Shown: in pieces, positions 1 through 11,399 of the stretch
How the letters are laid out: every line of letters begins with the position of its first letter
Position numbering within the stretch: the stretch's first letter is position 1
Assembly: GCF_014905175.1 (NCBI RefSeq)
Contig: NC_057789.1
Span: 2,728,001-2,792,000, forward strand
Length of the DNA stretch: 64,000 nucleotides
From: Aphidius gifuensis
Lineage: Eukaryota > Arthropoda > Insecta > Hymenoptera > Braconidae
Reading direction: 5' to 3'
Position numbers and translations under genes: made by a program
Notes under the pieces: generated by a model
The model's input: the letters and a program-made list of their open reading frames with translations, nothing else
Databases searched by the model: none
What the model was told of the DNA's origin: nothing

Positions 1-15
1 GTTTTTCTAGAGCCG

Positions 16-96
16 ATACTCAGCATTAGAAATAAGTATTTCGTGTAAGGTTTAAAGATTTTTGAAAGTCTGGTTGAAACTTTCAATGTTTCAACC
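16..96 (+). promoter_or_regulatory. Conserved upstream block of Gr copy 1
   Basis: An ~80 bp block begins ATACTCAGCATTAGAAATAA and ends at the ATG. It is repeated upstream of copies 3, 4 and 5 at nearly the same distance from the start codon. It probably holds the promoter/5' UTR; a CTCAGCATT core could act as an initiator. Whether it is regulatory, or just unselected sequence carried by duplication, cannot be settled here. Confidence 0.5.
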
Positions 97-1468
97 ATGA
101 CAAAGTCTATGAAATATATTTTTTGGGGAATAAGAACATTGAGTGACACATCCCGTACAGTGATCGACTACTATGGTACTTCAAAAACTACAAGAATAAT
201 TTACACTATCCTTACAAATACATTTCTGTTGATTGCCGAAGGAATTTTAGGGATTAAAGGATTAACATTTACTAATTCTCTAACCTTGAAGTTAAACTTA
301 CTCAATTTATTAAATTCATTTTTAAGCTGTAGTTGTTTCATTGCTAATATTATAGTTGTGCTTGATCGGAACAACCGAATTTCAATGGCATTAAATTATC
401 TGCAGATATATGACAATGGTGCTAAATTTCAAAAGAAGAATCATCATCTTAAATTGAATTTATTTCGAATCGTCATTATCATTTTGATATTCAATTCGAT
501 AGTTTTTGTATACTTGAAATTTCAGGACTCTCGTGCATTATTTGATTTATTTTTGGTCTGGATGTACGTTGAATTTAACTTGCAAATAATAAATTTTTGT
601 GGACTGATGTTGAGTATTTATCAGCGTTTTTATCATTTGAATCATATTATTTCAGGAAGAGGTAATATGAATCAATTGGTTTTGTGTTCAGTAAACATAT
701 ACATAAAATATTATTTGTAATACAGATGAAATGGACAGAAAAATTGTATCGATTAGTTACACTCCGAATAATATTGGATCTCAACAAGCATGGTTGTTAC
801 ATTGGCATTTAGCAAGAGCAACAGAAATCATTAATCAAATATGGAGTATTCAATTATTTTTATGGATCTGCAAATTATTTCTAAATGTCATTTGTAGAAC
901 TTACCAAATTCTTAATCAGCCAAAAGACGTTTATACAGCGTATGGAGCTCTAATTGGCAGTTCGTCATTTTTTTATCTTTGTACATTGATAATTTTTTGT
1001 CACTTGGCTACAATCCAGGTAGAAATATTTTTTTACAAAAGTCTTTTTCATATTTGAAGTAAAGACTATTTAATTTTTTTTCTTTTTTTAGGGAAACAAA
1101 GTGGTACAAAACATGTTTTCTCCAATGAGAATATTACACAACAACGAGCAAACTACTTCACAGGTATAAATATTAATTATTATAATTATTATAATTTTAC
1201 AAATTGAATTTTATGATTTTTCTTTCTTTTTTAAGAGCAACATATTGGCTAACGCGTACTTTTGTACAAGAAAAATTCATTTAACTGCAATTGGCTTGAT
1301 TAGAATCCGGCTACCCTTATTAATTTCAGTAAGTTTCATAGTTATGTTATTATTTTTATTATTATTATAAAAATTTGTAAAATTTTATATTAAAACAATT
1401 TTGATTTATGCACGTAGATGATTGGGATAATGACAACATATCAAGTTATTCTATATAAATCTCCATAG
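97..1468 (+). CDS. Gustatory-receptor-like 7TM protein, array copy 1
   Basis: Exons 97-661, 726-1018, 1092-1163, 1236-1328, 1418-1468 join into 357 codons plus TAG, with intron phases 1,0,0,0. The protein starts MTKSMKYIFWGIRTLSDTS, is rich in hydrophobic segments, and carries YQRFYHLNHII before intron 1. Exon 2 has ATEIINQIWSIQL and the segment ending IFCHLAT. Exon 4 encodes a FCTRKIHLTAIGLI stretch, and exon 5 encodes TTYQVILYKSP. The conserved C-terminal TY-hydrophobic motif and the overall plan fit the insect gustatory receptor (7tm_7) family, whose members are membrane ligand-gated chemoreceptors in sensory neurons. The family's usual terminal QF is absent. The family call rests on motifs and on the eight paralogues downstream; the ligand is unknown. 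The start was chosen because it aligns with copies 3-5. Confidence 0.86.
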
Positions 1469-2249
1469 CAACTATAAAAAATATTTCTCCAAGTGGTCAA
1501 ACCCAAAATAAATTGGATCTGGATAATAAATCATATAAGAAAAAAAACCCTCAAACTTTAGCTAGATGATTCTAATGTTTTTCAAACTGGTTGAATAATT
1601 TGTATACATAAAAATCAATAAATAATAATTATAATAAAATGAAATACCTATTTTAATATTACTTCTTAACTGTCAATTATAAATTTTTAATGTTCATATT
1701 ACTTAACACATGGAGACCCTCGTCAATGTATAAATACATTTATTAAAAGAAGATATTACTGTTAAAAATAATAAAATATAATGTTATCAACTTATTTCAC
1801 TTGTTAAAAATTTTTTTATAAAAAAATTATTGAAAATACTCCACAAGCAATATCAAAGACAAGTCAAAAATTTACATGGAAAAAATAAATATAAATAATT
1901 GACATTTCAGCTATTTAAAAACGTGACGTTGCTTTTATTGATACCTACAAGTAATTAAAAATTAAAATGTCTTTATAAATTTATAAATAATAATTATCTT
2001 ATTTTATATTTATAAAAGTATTTGTTTAAAGATAATGAGTCACTTTGAGTTGTATTATAAAATACCATGGTGCACAACGACGACAAACTATATATTTTAA
2101 TAAATTATTATACAATAATTTGGGATAGCTTGTGACATTTAATATTCGCCCAAACAGTTTGTAGCAACAAAACAAGTATGTACGTTAAAATTTGAACATT
2201 AAAAAAAAAAACTTATTCTTCTTTTTTTCGTTTTTAAAAGTAACAAATT
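1469..2249. other. Spacer between Gr copies 1 and 2
   Basis: AT-rich, with AATAAA-type polyadenylation candidates near 1487 and 1615-1625. No reading frame, relic exon or inverted repeat stands out. The conserved ~80 bp block seen before copies 1, 3, 4 and 5 is not recognisable upstream of copy 2. Confidence 0.6.
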
Positions 2250-3667
2250 ATGGTAAACAATTTGAAAACTCTTTTTTGGATTGTCAGAGCATTTAGTAGG
2301 ACACCTTATGCTATAAGTGATTACAATCGCAGTATTAAAAAGAAAAGAGTATTATTTAGTCTAACAGTGTGCATTGCTTTCTTCAGTTTTGAGGGTGCGT
2401 CACAATATACGTACATCAAACGCATTCGTTTTTTTCTGTTAAAGCCGGCATTGTTTCGAATATTAAAAATCTTACTTGGCTCTGCTTGTGTCATTAACGA
2501 TGTTATAATTGAACTCGATCGGAACAATAAATACGCATTGGCTTTGAATTATATCAATGCCTTTGACAAAGCTTCAAAATTTTCAAAACAAACTTGCAGA
2601 TCAAAATTAAATTATTGTCGATTTATCATTATGTTTGTATTGATTTTTAGGATTGTCACTATATGTTTGACTTATAAGATACAGTGTACTGTCTACTTGT
2701 CAACGGTATCTTTTTCATTAATTAATACATTTGTATATTATTTACACTTTATTATTTATCTCAAAGTATTTGATTTTTGTGGTCTCATGTTGGGGCTTTA
2801 TCAACGTTTTCATCATTTGAATCAGCTTATTTTGCCAAAAGGTAATTGTTTTAAATTATAACTTATGAATATGTTGTCAATGGGCCAATTCATATGTTAA
2901 ATATTAAATATTAAAATGCAGATATGGTAGATGTAAAGAAAAAAGAAAGCAATACATCATGGAGCAGTATTAAACTTCAGGAAGTATGGGAAATGCATTC
3001 GAATTTGGCAAAAGCGACAGAAATAATTAATCAAATTTGGAGTATTCAATTATTTTTTTGGATATGTAACACTTTTTTGGCCATATTAAACAAGACGCAC
3101 ACTGTAATTGGCGAAGACAGATATTTAATAATTATACGGGATATCGTATATGTTGTCAGCTATTTTATATCAATCTACATTCTACTTGTATTTTGTCATT
3201 TGGCTAGTGAACAAGTAAATTTAAATTTTTTTTATAATTATTTAAATCAATTGTCAACGACTATGAGTAATTAATTTTATTTTATTCAGGCAAATAAAAT
3301 GGCACAAAATGTTTTTTCTCCTAATACAATTGTGCAAAAAAGAATGAATGCTACTGAGGTATTAATTTTTATAATAAATTATTATGCTTTTTAATGATAA
3401 AATATTGTGAAATTTATTTATTTTTTTTTTAATTTAAGAATGACATTTTAGCTGTGGGATATTTTCGTAGGAAAAGAATACGTTTTACTGCTGCACATGG
3501 ATTGATTCATGTTCATCTTCCATTGTTCATTTCGGTAAAAATATTTACTACAAATAAAATAAAAATATAATCAATAATAAAATAAAATAAATTATCTTTA
3601 TTAATATTTACAGATGATTTCAGCTATAACGACGTACCTCGTTATTTTGTACAAAGCGCCATCATAG
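2250..3667 (+). CDS. Gustatory-receptor-like 7TM protein, array copy 2
   Basis: Exons 2250-2841, 2922-3214, 3290-3358, 3439-3534, 3614-3667 give 367 codons plus TAG with the same intron phases as copy 1. The start is MVNNLKTLFWIVRAFSRTP, exon 1 ends in YQRFHHLNQLILPKG, exon 2 has ATEIINQIWSIQL, exon 4 has RKRIRFTAAHGLIHVHLPL, and exon 5 encodes TTYLVILYKAPS. This is the most divergent of copies 1-5, and its first exon is about nine codons longer. Its exons 4 and 5 are the closest match to the relic exons at 5567-5799 and 7708-7894, so it represents the second member of an ancestral duplicated pair. It is a chemoreceptor by family, with ligand unknown. Confidence 0.85.
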
Positions 3668-3846
3668 AAATAAATTTTGAATAGTGTTATCAATATTCAC
3701 AAAATTATCGATTGCTTGTCAACTGAATTTGAAGAATATTATTAATTCAAAATTATTTGTATTACTGGACAAAAAGTTTTTGAATATAATTATTATAATA
3801 AAAAAAAAGTGATTTTCATTCTTTCGACAATATCTTTCTAAACCTA

Positions 3847-3927
3847 ATACTCAGCATTAGAAACAAGTATTTCGTGTAAGGTTCAAAAATTTTCAAAATT
3901 CTGGTTGATAGTTTGATACTTTAAATC
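3847..3927 (+). promoter_or_regulatory. Conserved upstream block of Gr copy 3
   Basis: Same block as before copies 1, 4 and 5 (ATACTCAGCATTAGAAACAA onward), ending at the ATG. The similarity also extends about 30 bp further upstream through a CATTCTTTCGACAA segment shared with the copy 4 and copy 5 spacers. It is a candidate promoter/5' UTR. Confidence 0.5.
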
Positions 3928-5275
3928 ATGACAAACACTATTAAATATATTTTTTGGGGAATAAGAACATTTAGTGACACATCCGATACAGTAATCGACT
4001 ACTATGGTACTTCAAAAACTACAAGAATAATTTATACTATCGTAACAAATATATTCTTTTTCAGTGCTGAAGGAATGTTAGTTTTTAGAAGATTAACATT
4101 CACTAATCCTCTAACTTTAAAGTTAAACTTACTTAGATTATTTATTTCATCTTTGAATTGTTGTTGTTTCATTTCTAATATTGGAATCGGGTTCGATTGG
4201 AACAATCAATTCCCAATAATTTTAAAACATATTTTTAATTACGATATGGCCGCAAATTTTCCAAAAAAAACTTACCATCCAAAGATAAACCATTTACGAA
4301 TCGCCATTTTGATTCCAATTATTTTTTCAATCATTATTGTGAGCATGAGATATCAAGACAGTCGCTCCCATTTTATGTTACTGATTGATTGCTTTTATAT
4401 TGAATTACTCATGCAAATGTTCAGTTTCTGTGGAATACTTCTTAGTGTTTACCAACGATTTGACCATTTGAATCAACTAATTTCAACGAAAGGTATTTAT
4501 TACAATTATATATGGCCTTAGAATTGAATTATTAAATGCAGTTTCGAATTAGATGAAAAGGACAATAAAGTTGGAATGATAAGTTATAATTGTGACAGTA
4601 TTGGACTGCAAAAATCATGGTCGCTTCACTGGCATTTAACAAAAGCGACAGAAATAATTAATCAAACATGGAGTATTCAATTGTTCTTGTGGATATGCAA
4701 ATTATTTTCAACTATTCTCGTTAAAACCTACAGTATCACGTACAACATTCAATCGAATTGGAGACTTACGTTTTATGATGCAATAGTAGCCATTTCAGCT
4801 CTGTTACAACTTTATATTATTGTTATTTCTTGTCATTTAACAAGTAAGCAGGTATGTCTCAATATAGCATTTCAAAAGCATCCATAAATTATTTATTTAT
4901 TATTTCAACAAACTTTCAGGCAAACAAATTGGCTAAAAAACTTTTATCTCCCATGAAAATTCAAAATAAGGAAGAACATAAATGGCAGGTAATAATCTTC
5001 ATATTTCCAACGATTAATTTATTTTAAAAAATTATAATTTTAACTTTTTTTTCATCTCCAAGAACAATGCTTTGGCAAATGCATATTTTTGTACAAAAAA
5101 AATACGTTTCACTGCTGCACATGGATTATTTAAGATTCATCTTCCATTATTAATTTCTGTGAGTATGATTATTCAATAATTTTGTGCATCTGTATACAAT
5201 TGCTAATAGAATTTTTTTACGCAGATCATTGGTGCAACAACGACCTACCTCGTTATTTTGTGCAAAACACCATAA
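3928..5275 (+). CDS. Gustatory-receptor-like 7TM protein, array copy 3
   Basis: Exons 3928-4492, 4553-4851, 4920-4988, 5063-5158, 5225-5275 give 359 codons plus TAA. The start is MTNTIKYIFWGIRTFSDTS. Exon 1 ends in YQRFDHLNQLI, exon 2 has ATEIINQTWSIQL, and exon 5 encodes TTYLVILCKTP. It is very close to copies 4 and 5, with the same exon lengths (565, 299, 69, 96 nt), indicating recent tandem duplication. No stops or frameshifts are seen. Exon 4 reads GLFKIHLPL where copies 4 and 5 read GLIHIHLPL, a small coding difference. The family assignment (insect Gr, 7tm_7) comes from the C-terminal TY motif and the paralogues. Confidence 0.87.
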
Positions 5276-5566
5276 AAAGAATTTCTATTTAACACAATAA
5301 AAACAATTATACTAGCTAACTTAATTCTTTTCATCAACCAACTTAAGCCAAAATAAACAAACAGATCATTATTATTTCGATCAATATCATCATAAATAAA
5401 CAATTATTTCTTTCAACTCAATATATTAATATTATGTATATTATTGTTCGGTACTGTTCAATCAATCAATTATAAATTTCTTATTGATTCTTTCGTGTAT
5501 AAATAAATACAGTTTATTTATATTTATATCGAGAGAAAAAATACGTTTTGTTTTTTTTTTTCTAAG

Positions 5567-5799
5567 AATGACATTTTAGCTGTTGGATTTTTCGTAGAAA
5601 ATTAATATATTTTACTGCTTGTTATCGATTAATTAACAATCAATTTTCATTATTGATTTTGTATGAATATTTGGTATGAATAAAATAGTAATATGATCAA
5701 TAATAAAATAGAATAAATTATCTTGCTTAATATTTACAGATGATTTCAGCTATAACGACATACCTCGTTATTTTGTACAAAGCGCCATCGCAAAAATAA
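5567..5799 (+). pseudogene. Gr relic 1: decayed exons 4 and 5 of a copy-2-type gene
   Basis: From 5567 the sequence matches the start of copy 2 exon 4 (AATGACATTTTAGCTGT, preceded by an AAG acceptor). It then loses frame through small deletions and gains stops. After a shortened intron, 5740-5799 is an intact last exon reading MISAITTYLVILYKAPSQK then TAA, almost identical to copy 2 exon 5. The 3' flank also matches the copy 2 3' flank. No exons 1-3 are found between 5276 and 5560, so this is a truncated relic and not a gene. Confidence 0.8.
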
Positions 5800-5940
5800 A
5801 TTTTAAATAGTGCTATGAATATTTACAACATTATCGATTGTTTGTCAACTGAATATTACTAAACAGAAAGTTTTTTTAATACAATTATTATAATACAAAA
5901 ACGTGAGTTTCATTCTTTCGACAAAGTTTTTCTAAAGCTT

Positions 5941-6021
5941 ATACTCAGCATTAGAAATAAGTATTTCGTGTAAGATTTAAAAATTTTCGAAATTCTGGTT
6001 GATACTTGAAATGTTTCAATC
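5941..6021 (+). promoter_or_regulatory. Conserved upstream block of Gr copy 4
   Basis: 81 bp starting ATACTCAGCATTAGAAATAA and ending at the ATG of copy 4; same spacing and order as in copies 1, 3 and 5. Candidate promoter/5' UTR. Confidence 0.5.
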
Positions 6022-7366
6022 ATGATAAAGTCTATTAAATATATTTTTTGGGGAATAAGAACATTTAGTGACACATCCCATGCAGTGATCGACTACTATG
6101 GTACTTCAAAAACTACAAGAATAATTTACACTATCCTAACAAATATACTTCTTTTGAGTGCCGAAGGAATATTAGTGTTTAGAAAATTAACATTTACTAA
6201 TCCTCTAACTTTAAAGTTAAATTTTCTCAAATTATTTAATTCATCTTGGAACTGTACTTGTTTCATTTCTAACATTATAATTGGGCTTGATTTGAACAAC
6301 CATTTTTCAACTATTCTAGAACATATTTGTAATTACGATAAGGCAGCAAATTTTCCCAAAAAAACTTACAATCCAAAGATAAACCATTTTCGAACCGCCA
6401 TACTGATTCCGATTATCCATTCTTTTATTATTGTGAGCATGAGGTATCAAGAAACTCGCTCCCGTTTCTTGTTACTGATGGATTGCTTTTATATAGAATT
6501 TCTTATGCAAATACTCAGTTTTTGTGGATTACTACTTAGTGTTTACCAACGATTTGACCATTTGAATCAACTCATTTTATCGGAAGGTATTTATTATAAT
6601 CATATATGGCTTTAGATTAAATATTTCAAATGCAATTTTTCGATATAGATGAGACGGACAATAAAATTGGAATTATAAGCTATACTTGTAATAGTATTGG
6701 GCTGCAAAAGTCATGGTGGCTTCACTGGCATTTAACAAAAGCAACAGAAATAATTAATCAAACATGGAGTATTCAATTGTTTTTGTGGTTCGGCAAATTA
6801 TTTTCAACAATTCTCGTTAAAACCTACAGCATCTCGTACCAAATCCAATCAAATTGGAGATATGCATTTTATGATGCAGTGATAGCAATTTCATCTCTGT
6901 TACAACTTTATATTATTGTTATTTTTTGTCATATAACAAGTAACCAGGTAAGTCTTAATATAGCATTCCAAAAGCATTCATAAATTATTTGTTGTTTTAA
7001 CAAATCTACAGGCAAATAAAGTAGCTCAAAAAATTTTAACTTCCATGAAAATTCAAAACAAGAAAGAACGTAATTTGCAGGTATTAATCTTCATAATTCC
7101 AAAGATTAATTTATTTTGACACATTATAATTTCAACTTTTTATTTATCTGCAAGAACAAGGATTTAGCAAATGCATATTTTTGTACAAGAAAAATACGTT
7201 TCACAGCAGCACATGGATTAATTCACATTCATCTTCCATTATTAATTTCTGTAAGTATAATTATTCAATAATTTTGTGCATTCATACAATCGGTAATAAG
7301 ATTTTTTTTATTTAGATGATTGGTGCAATAACGACGTATCTTGTTATTTTGTGCAAAACACCATAA
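6022..7366 (+). CDS. Gustatory-receptor-like 7TM protein, array copy 4
   Basis: Exons 6022-6586, 6649-6947, 7012-7080, 7155-7250, 7316-7366 give 359 codons plus TAA. The start is MIKSIKYIFWGIRTFSDTS. Exon 1 ends in YQRFDHLNQLI, exon 2 has DETDNKIGIIS then ATEIINQTWSIQL, exon 4 has CTRKIRFTAAHGLIHIHLPL, and exon 5 encodes TTYLVILCKTP. Exon sizes equal those of copy 3. It is intact and belongs to the same insect gustatory receptor family, with the terminal QF replaced by CK. It is followed by an inverted-repeat insertion and a second Gr relic. Confidence 0.87.
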
Positions 7367-7554
7367 AAATATTTTTCATATCAACAAGCATTAATTTTAA
7401 TTTTACAATCAATAGCTAATTTAATTGAAAATGAAAAGATCATAATTATTTCGACCAATATCATCGTGAATAAATAATTTTTTTTTTTTTTCTCGATATA
7501 TTAAAATTGTTCAGCACTGTGCAATCAAATAATTAAAATTATTTTCTTATTAGT

Positions 7555-7651
7555 CCCAGGTAGAAATAAGAGTCAATTTTTTGACTTCTCATATCAAATT
7601 AACATGTAAAGTCAAAAAGTGACCTCAAATTGACTCTAATTTCTACCTGGG
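7555..7651. mobile_element. 97 bp inverted-repeat (MITE-like) insertion
   Basis: The element begins CCCAGGTAGAAATAAGAGTC and ends with its near-perfect inverted complement (about 25 bp arms, one mismatch), leaving no coding capacity. Flanking dinucleotide GT is present on both sides (7553-7554, 7652-7653). The paralogous spacer behind copy 3 (around 5478-5504) lacks the element, and aligning it without the element and one GT gives equal lengths, so this looks like a true insertion with a 2 bp duplication. The transposase family is not identified. Confidence 0.75.
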
Positions 7652-7707
7652 GTTTGTTAGTGTATAAATGAATACAGTTTATTTATAATAATATCTAAAA
7701 AAAATAT

Positions 7708-7894
7708 ATATTTTGCTGCTGTTTTTGATTCATTAACATTCGATTTCCATTATTAATTTTGTATAAATATTTACTATAAATGAAATGAAAATATGGTCGA
7801 TAATAATAAAAAATAAATTTAATAGATGATTAAAACCTTAACGACGTACCTCGTTATTTTGTACAAAGAGCCATCAAAAAAAAAATTCAAATAG
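7708..7894 (+). pseudogene. Gr relic 2: decayed exons 4 and 5
   Basis: The segment 7708-7767 retains the tail of an exon 4 (TTTTGCTGCT, then a degenerate copy of the HLPLLIS-coding part). The segment 7826-7894 is a last exon reading MIKTLTTYLVILYKEPSKKK and onward to TAG. It sits at the same place behind copy 4 as relic 1 does behind copy 3, and its flanks match those of copy 2. It is more decayed than relic 1 and no upstream exons are present. Confidence 0.72.
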
Positions 7895-8102
7895 TGTTAT
7901 CAATATTCACAAAATTATCGATTGTTTTTTAACTAAAGATTCACATATAAAAAATATTCGCGTAAAATAATTGTTTACATATTTAAAGAATATTGTGAAT
8001 TCTAAATTATTCCTATATCACTAAAATGAAAGTTTTTTCATCATAATTATTATAATAAAAAAACGTGAGTTTCATTTCTTCGAAAATATTTTTCCGAAGA
8101 TG

Positions 8103-8182
8103 ATACTCAGCATTCGAAATAAGTATTTCGTGTAAGGTTTTAAAATTTCGAAATTCTAGTTGACGCTTTGAATATTTAAATC
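8103..8182 (+). promoter_or_regulatory. Conserved upstream block of Gr copy 5
   Basis: 80 bp block starting ATACTCAGCATTCGAAATAA, one base shorter than in copies 1, 3 and 4, ending at the ATG. Candidate promoter/5' UTR. Confidence 0.5.
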
Positions 8183-9527
8183 ATGACAAACACTTTGAAA
8201 TATATTTTTTGGGGAATAAGAACATTTAGTGACACATCCCATGCAGTAATTGACTACTATGGTATTTCAAAAACCACAAGAATAATTTACACCATCGTTT
8301 CAAATATAATTCTCTTCAGTGGCGGAGGAATTTTTGTGTTTAAAAAATTAACATTTACTAATCCTCTAACCTTCAAGTTAAACTTACTTAAATTATTTCA
8401 TATATCTTGTAACTGTACTTGTTTCATTTCTAATATTATAATTGGGCTTGATTGGAACAATCAATTCCCAATAATTCTAAAACATATTTCAAATTACGAC
8501 ATGGCAGCGAATTTTCCAAAAAAAACTTACCATCCCAAGAAAAACCATTTCCGGATCGCTATTTTGATTCCAATTATTTTTTCAATTATTATCATGAGCA
8601 TGAGATACCAAGGCAGTCGCTCTGGTATTTTGTTACTGATTGATTGCATTTATATCGAATTTTATATGCAAATGTTTAGTTTTTGTGGATTACTCCTCAG
8701 TGTTTACCAACGATTTGACCATTTGAATCATCTAATTTTAACGGAAGGTATTTATTATAACTATACGGCTTTAGAATAAGTATATTGAATGCAGTTTTTT
8801 GTTCTAGATGAGACGGACAATAAAGTCGGAATGATAAGTTATAATTGTGACAGTATTGGACTTCAAAAATCATGGTGGCTACACTGGCATTTAACACAAG
8901 CGACAGAAATCATTAATCAAGTTTGGAGTATTCAATTGTTCTTCTGGATCAGCAAATTATTTTCAACTGCTGTTGTTAAAATCTATAGTATCTCGTACGA
9001 CATCCAATTAAATTGGAGACTGACGTTTCATGATTCCATCATAGGATTTTTATCTCTTTACCAACTTTATATTATTATTTTTTTTTGTCATATAACAACT
9101 AAGCAGGTGAGTCTCAATATAGCATTTCAAAAATATTTATAAATTATTTTTTTTAAAACAAACTTCAGGCGAATAAATTGGCTCAAAAAATTTTATCTCC
9201 CATGAAAATTCAAAACAAGGAGGAACCTAATTCGCAGGTATTAATTTTTATATTTCTGAAGATTATCTCAGTTTCATAAATCATAATTTCAATTTTTTAT
9301 TTTTTTTGCAAGAACGAGGATTTGGCAAATGCATATTTTTGTACAAAAAAAATACGTTTCTCTGCTGCACATGGATTAATTCACATTCACCTTCCATTAT
9401 TAATTTCTGTAAGTATAATTATTCAATAATTTTGTGCATTTATACAATCGGTAATAAGATTTTTTTTATTTAGATGATTGGTGCAATAACGACCTACCTT
9501 GTTATTTTGTGCAAAACACCACAATAA
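8183..9527 (+). CDS. Gustatory-receptor-like 7TM protein, array copy 5
   Basis: Exons 8183-8747, 8808-9106, 9169-9237, 9313-9408, 9474-9527 give 360 codons plus TAA. The start is MTNTLKYIFWGIRTFSDTS. Exon 1 ends in YQRFDHLNHLI, exon 2 has ATEIINQVWSIQL, exon 4 has CTKKIRFSAAHGLIHIHLP, and exon 5 encodes TTYLVILCKTPQ. Exon sizes match copies 3 and 4. It is intact, with no relic of a copy-2-type gene recognisable behind it, unlike copies 3 and 4. Insect gustatory receptor family; ligand unknown. Confidence 0.87.
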
Positions 9528-9959
9528 AAATTAATTTTAATATTACTATCAACAGCTAACTCAATTTTTTTTATCAACCAAATTAATTAAACATAAACAA
9601 ATAGATCGTAATTATTGCGATAAATATTTTTGATTAATGCCCAAATAATACAAATTTTTTATATTTATAATTTCATATCCACAAAATTGTGAATACATTT
9701 AAAAAAAATTAATCAATATACATTTGTGACTTGTCAAGAATAAATTGTCCAGAAAGGGAATTGAAGTATTGTCTTACATGTTCATCACTGAATTTCAAGA
9801 GCAATAAACTGAGCAAGCAATAAATATTTAACAAATAAATACAACAAATATTAGCATGCACTTGTACAAATCAATATCAAAAAAAAAAAAAAAAACTACC
9901 TGCCAGTTTCAATTTGTTAGTGAAGACAAAACCAGTGAATAAAAAAATAAAAAAATAAA
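9528..9959. other. Spacer between Gr copies 5 and 6
   Basis: AT-rich, with a poly-A run near 9880-9895 just upstream of copy 6. The conserved upstream block is absent, marking the boundary between the two Gr subfamilies. No relic exons are seen. Confidence 0.55.
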
Positions 9960-11399
9960 ATGCTCAATGACATTGGGCCAATTTTAAATACAGCGAAATT
10001 ATACGGTTGTCCTCCTCACAAAATAATAGGTCACAGGCTAATTATAAAAAAGTGGGGAGTATTAATTTTCATTATAGTCAGTATCACCATAATAATATCC
10101 TTCAAACATTCTTTACATTTGTATTTGAATAATGAAACAATATCCATGTTTCATTTTATTGTTATGATGAGAAAAACATTTTTATTAATTTGCATTTTAT
10201 CTGATGGAATAATATCAATAATTAAAAATGATAAATTATCATCAGCATTTGATCATCTTCATGTGTATGATGTATCATCAAAATTTAATAATAAAAAAAT
10301 ACATTTTAAGATTGTTAATTGTTGTCGAATTTTTGTTTTTATAAATGTACTTTATAGTGTTGTTCAGGCTTGTTTAACTTATTATTGGGGTAAAAAATCA
10401 TTACAAGTTGAAGGAATTATTGTTAATTTTCATACGGCAATTATGTCAATGCAAATTCTCAAATTTTGCAGTATCATGTGGCTATTGTATCAACGTTTTA
10501 GTCATCTACAAAAACTCATTTTACCAAATGGTAATACATCAATAGAAAATATATTTATGAAAATGTATTTATTAAGTATTTGTTTTTGTTTAAATGCAGA
10601 ATCAGCTAATGTTGGAATGAAGATTATGATTGAGACATCGTATTTTATTGATTTACAAAAAATAAGATGGCTACATTGGACACTGTCAATGGCTGCTAAT
10701 GAAATTAATAATGTTTATTCTATTCAATTATGTTTTTGGGTAACATCACTTACTCTCAATGGAATTAGACGAATGAATTCATTTCTTGATGGTATTGAAG
10801 AACCTGATGATTCGGCAATTCTTTTAATTCGTGATTCACTTATTGTTATTTCTAGTTTTGCTTATCTATTTTTAATAGCGATTTCATGTCATTTTACATG
10901 TCTTAAGGTAAGAATATTTTTTTAAATATATTATAAATTAAATTAGTTTATAAATATTTAATTTGTTTTTTTTTTTTTATTTTATTTACAGGCAAATTGT
11001 GTGGGAGAAGACATATTTTCAGTTTACTCTCTTGTCCAGAGTAGATTTCAAATGCAAACGGTAAATTTTTTTGAATGTTCTTTAATAATTTATTGTTAAA
11101 TTTAAAAATTTAAATATTATATATTTCTATTTAAATTAATTTATAAAAATATTATTTACATTTTATTTCAGGATGATTTCAAAGTACCAATATATTTTTG
11201 TGTAAAAAAATTACATTTCACAGCAGCTTCGGGACTTTTTGAAATTCATCTTCCACTTCTCATGTCGGTGAGATTTTGTAAAATACATATTAATTAACAA
11301 TTATTATTAGTCACATTAAATGTCAAATTAAATTTTTAATTATTTTATTTTTAGATCGTCAAGACAATGACTGCCTACCTTGTAATTTTACGTTCGTAA
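9960..11399 (+). CDS. Gustatory-receptor-like 7TM protein, array copy 6
   Basis: Exons 9960-10530, 10600-10907, 10992-11060, 11172-11267, 11355-11399 give 362 codons plus TAA. The start is MLNDIGPILNTAKLYGCPPH, shared in pattern with copy 8. Exon 1 ends in YQRFSHLQKLILPNG, exon 2 has AANEINNVYSIQL, exon 4 has CVKKLHFTAASGLFEIHLPL, and exon 5 encodes MTAYLVILRS. The intron positions and phases are those of copies 1-5, so all nine genes share an ancestor. Exon 1 also reads on past its donor for many codons, which would be an unspliced shadow. Insect Gr family. Confidence 0.85.
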
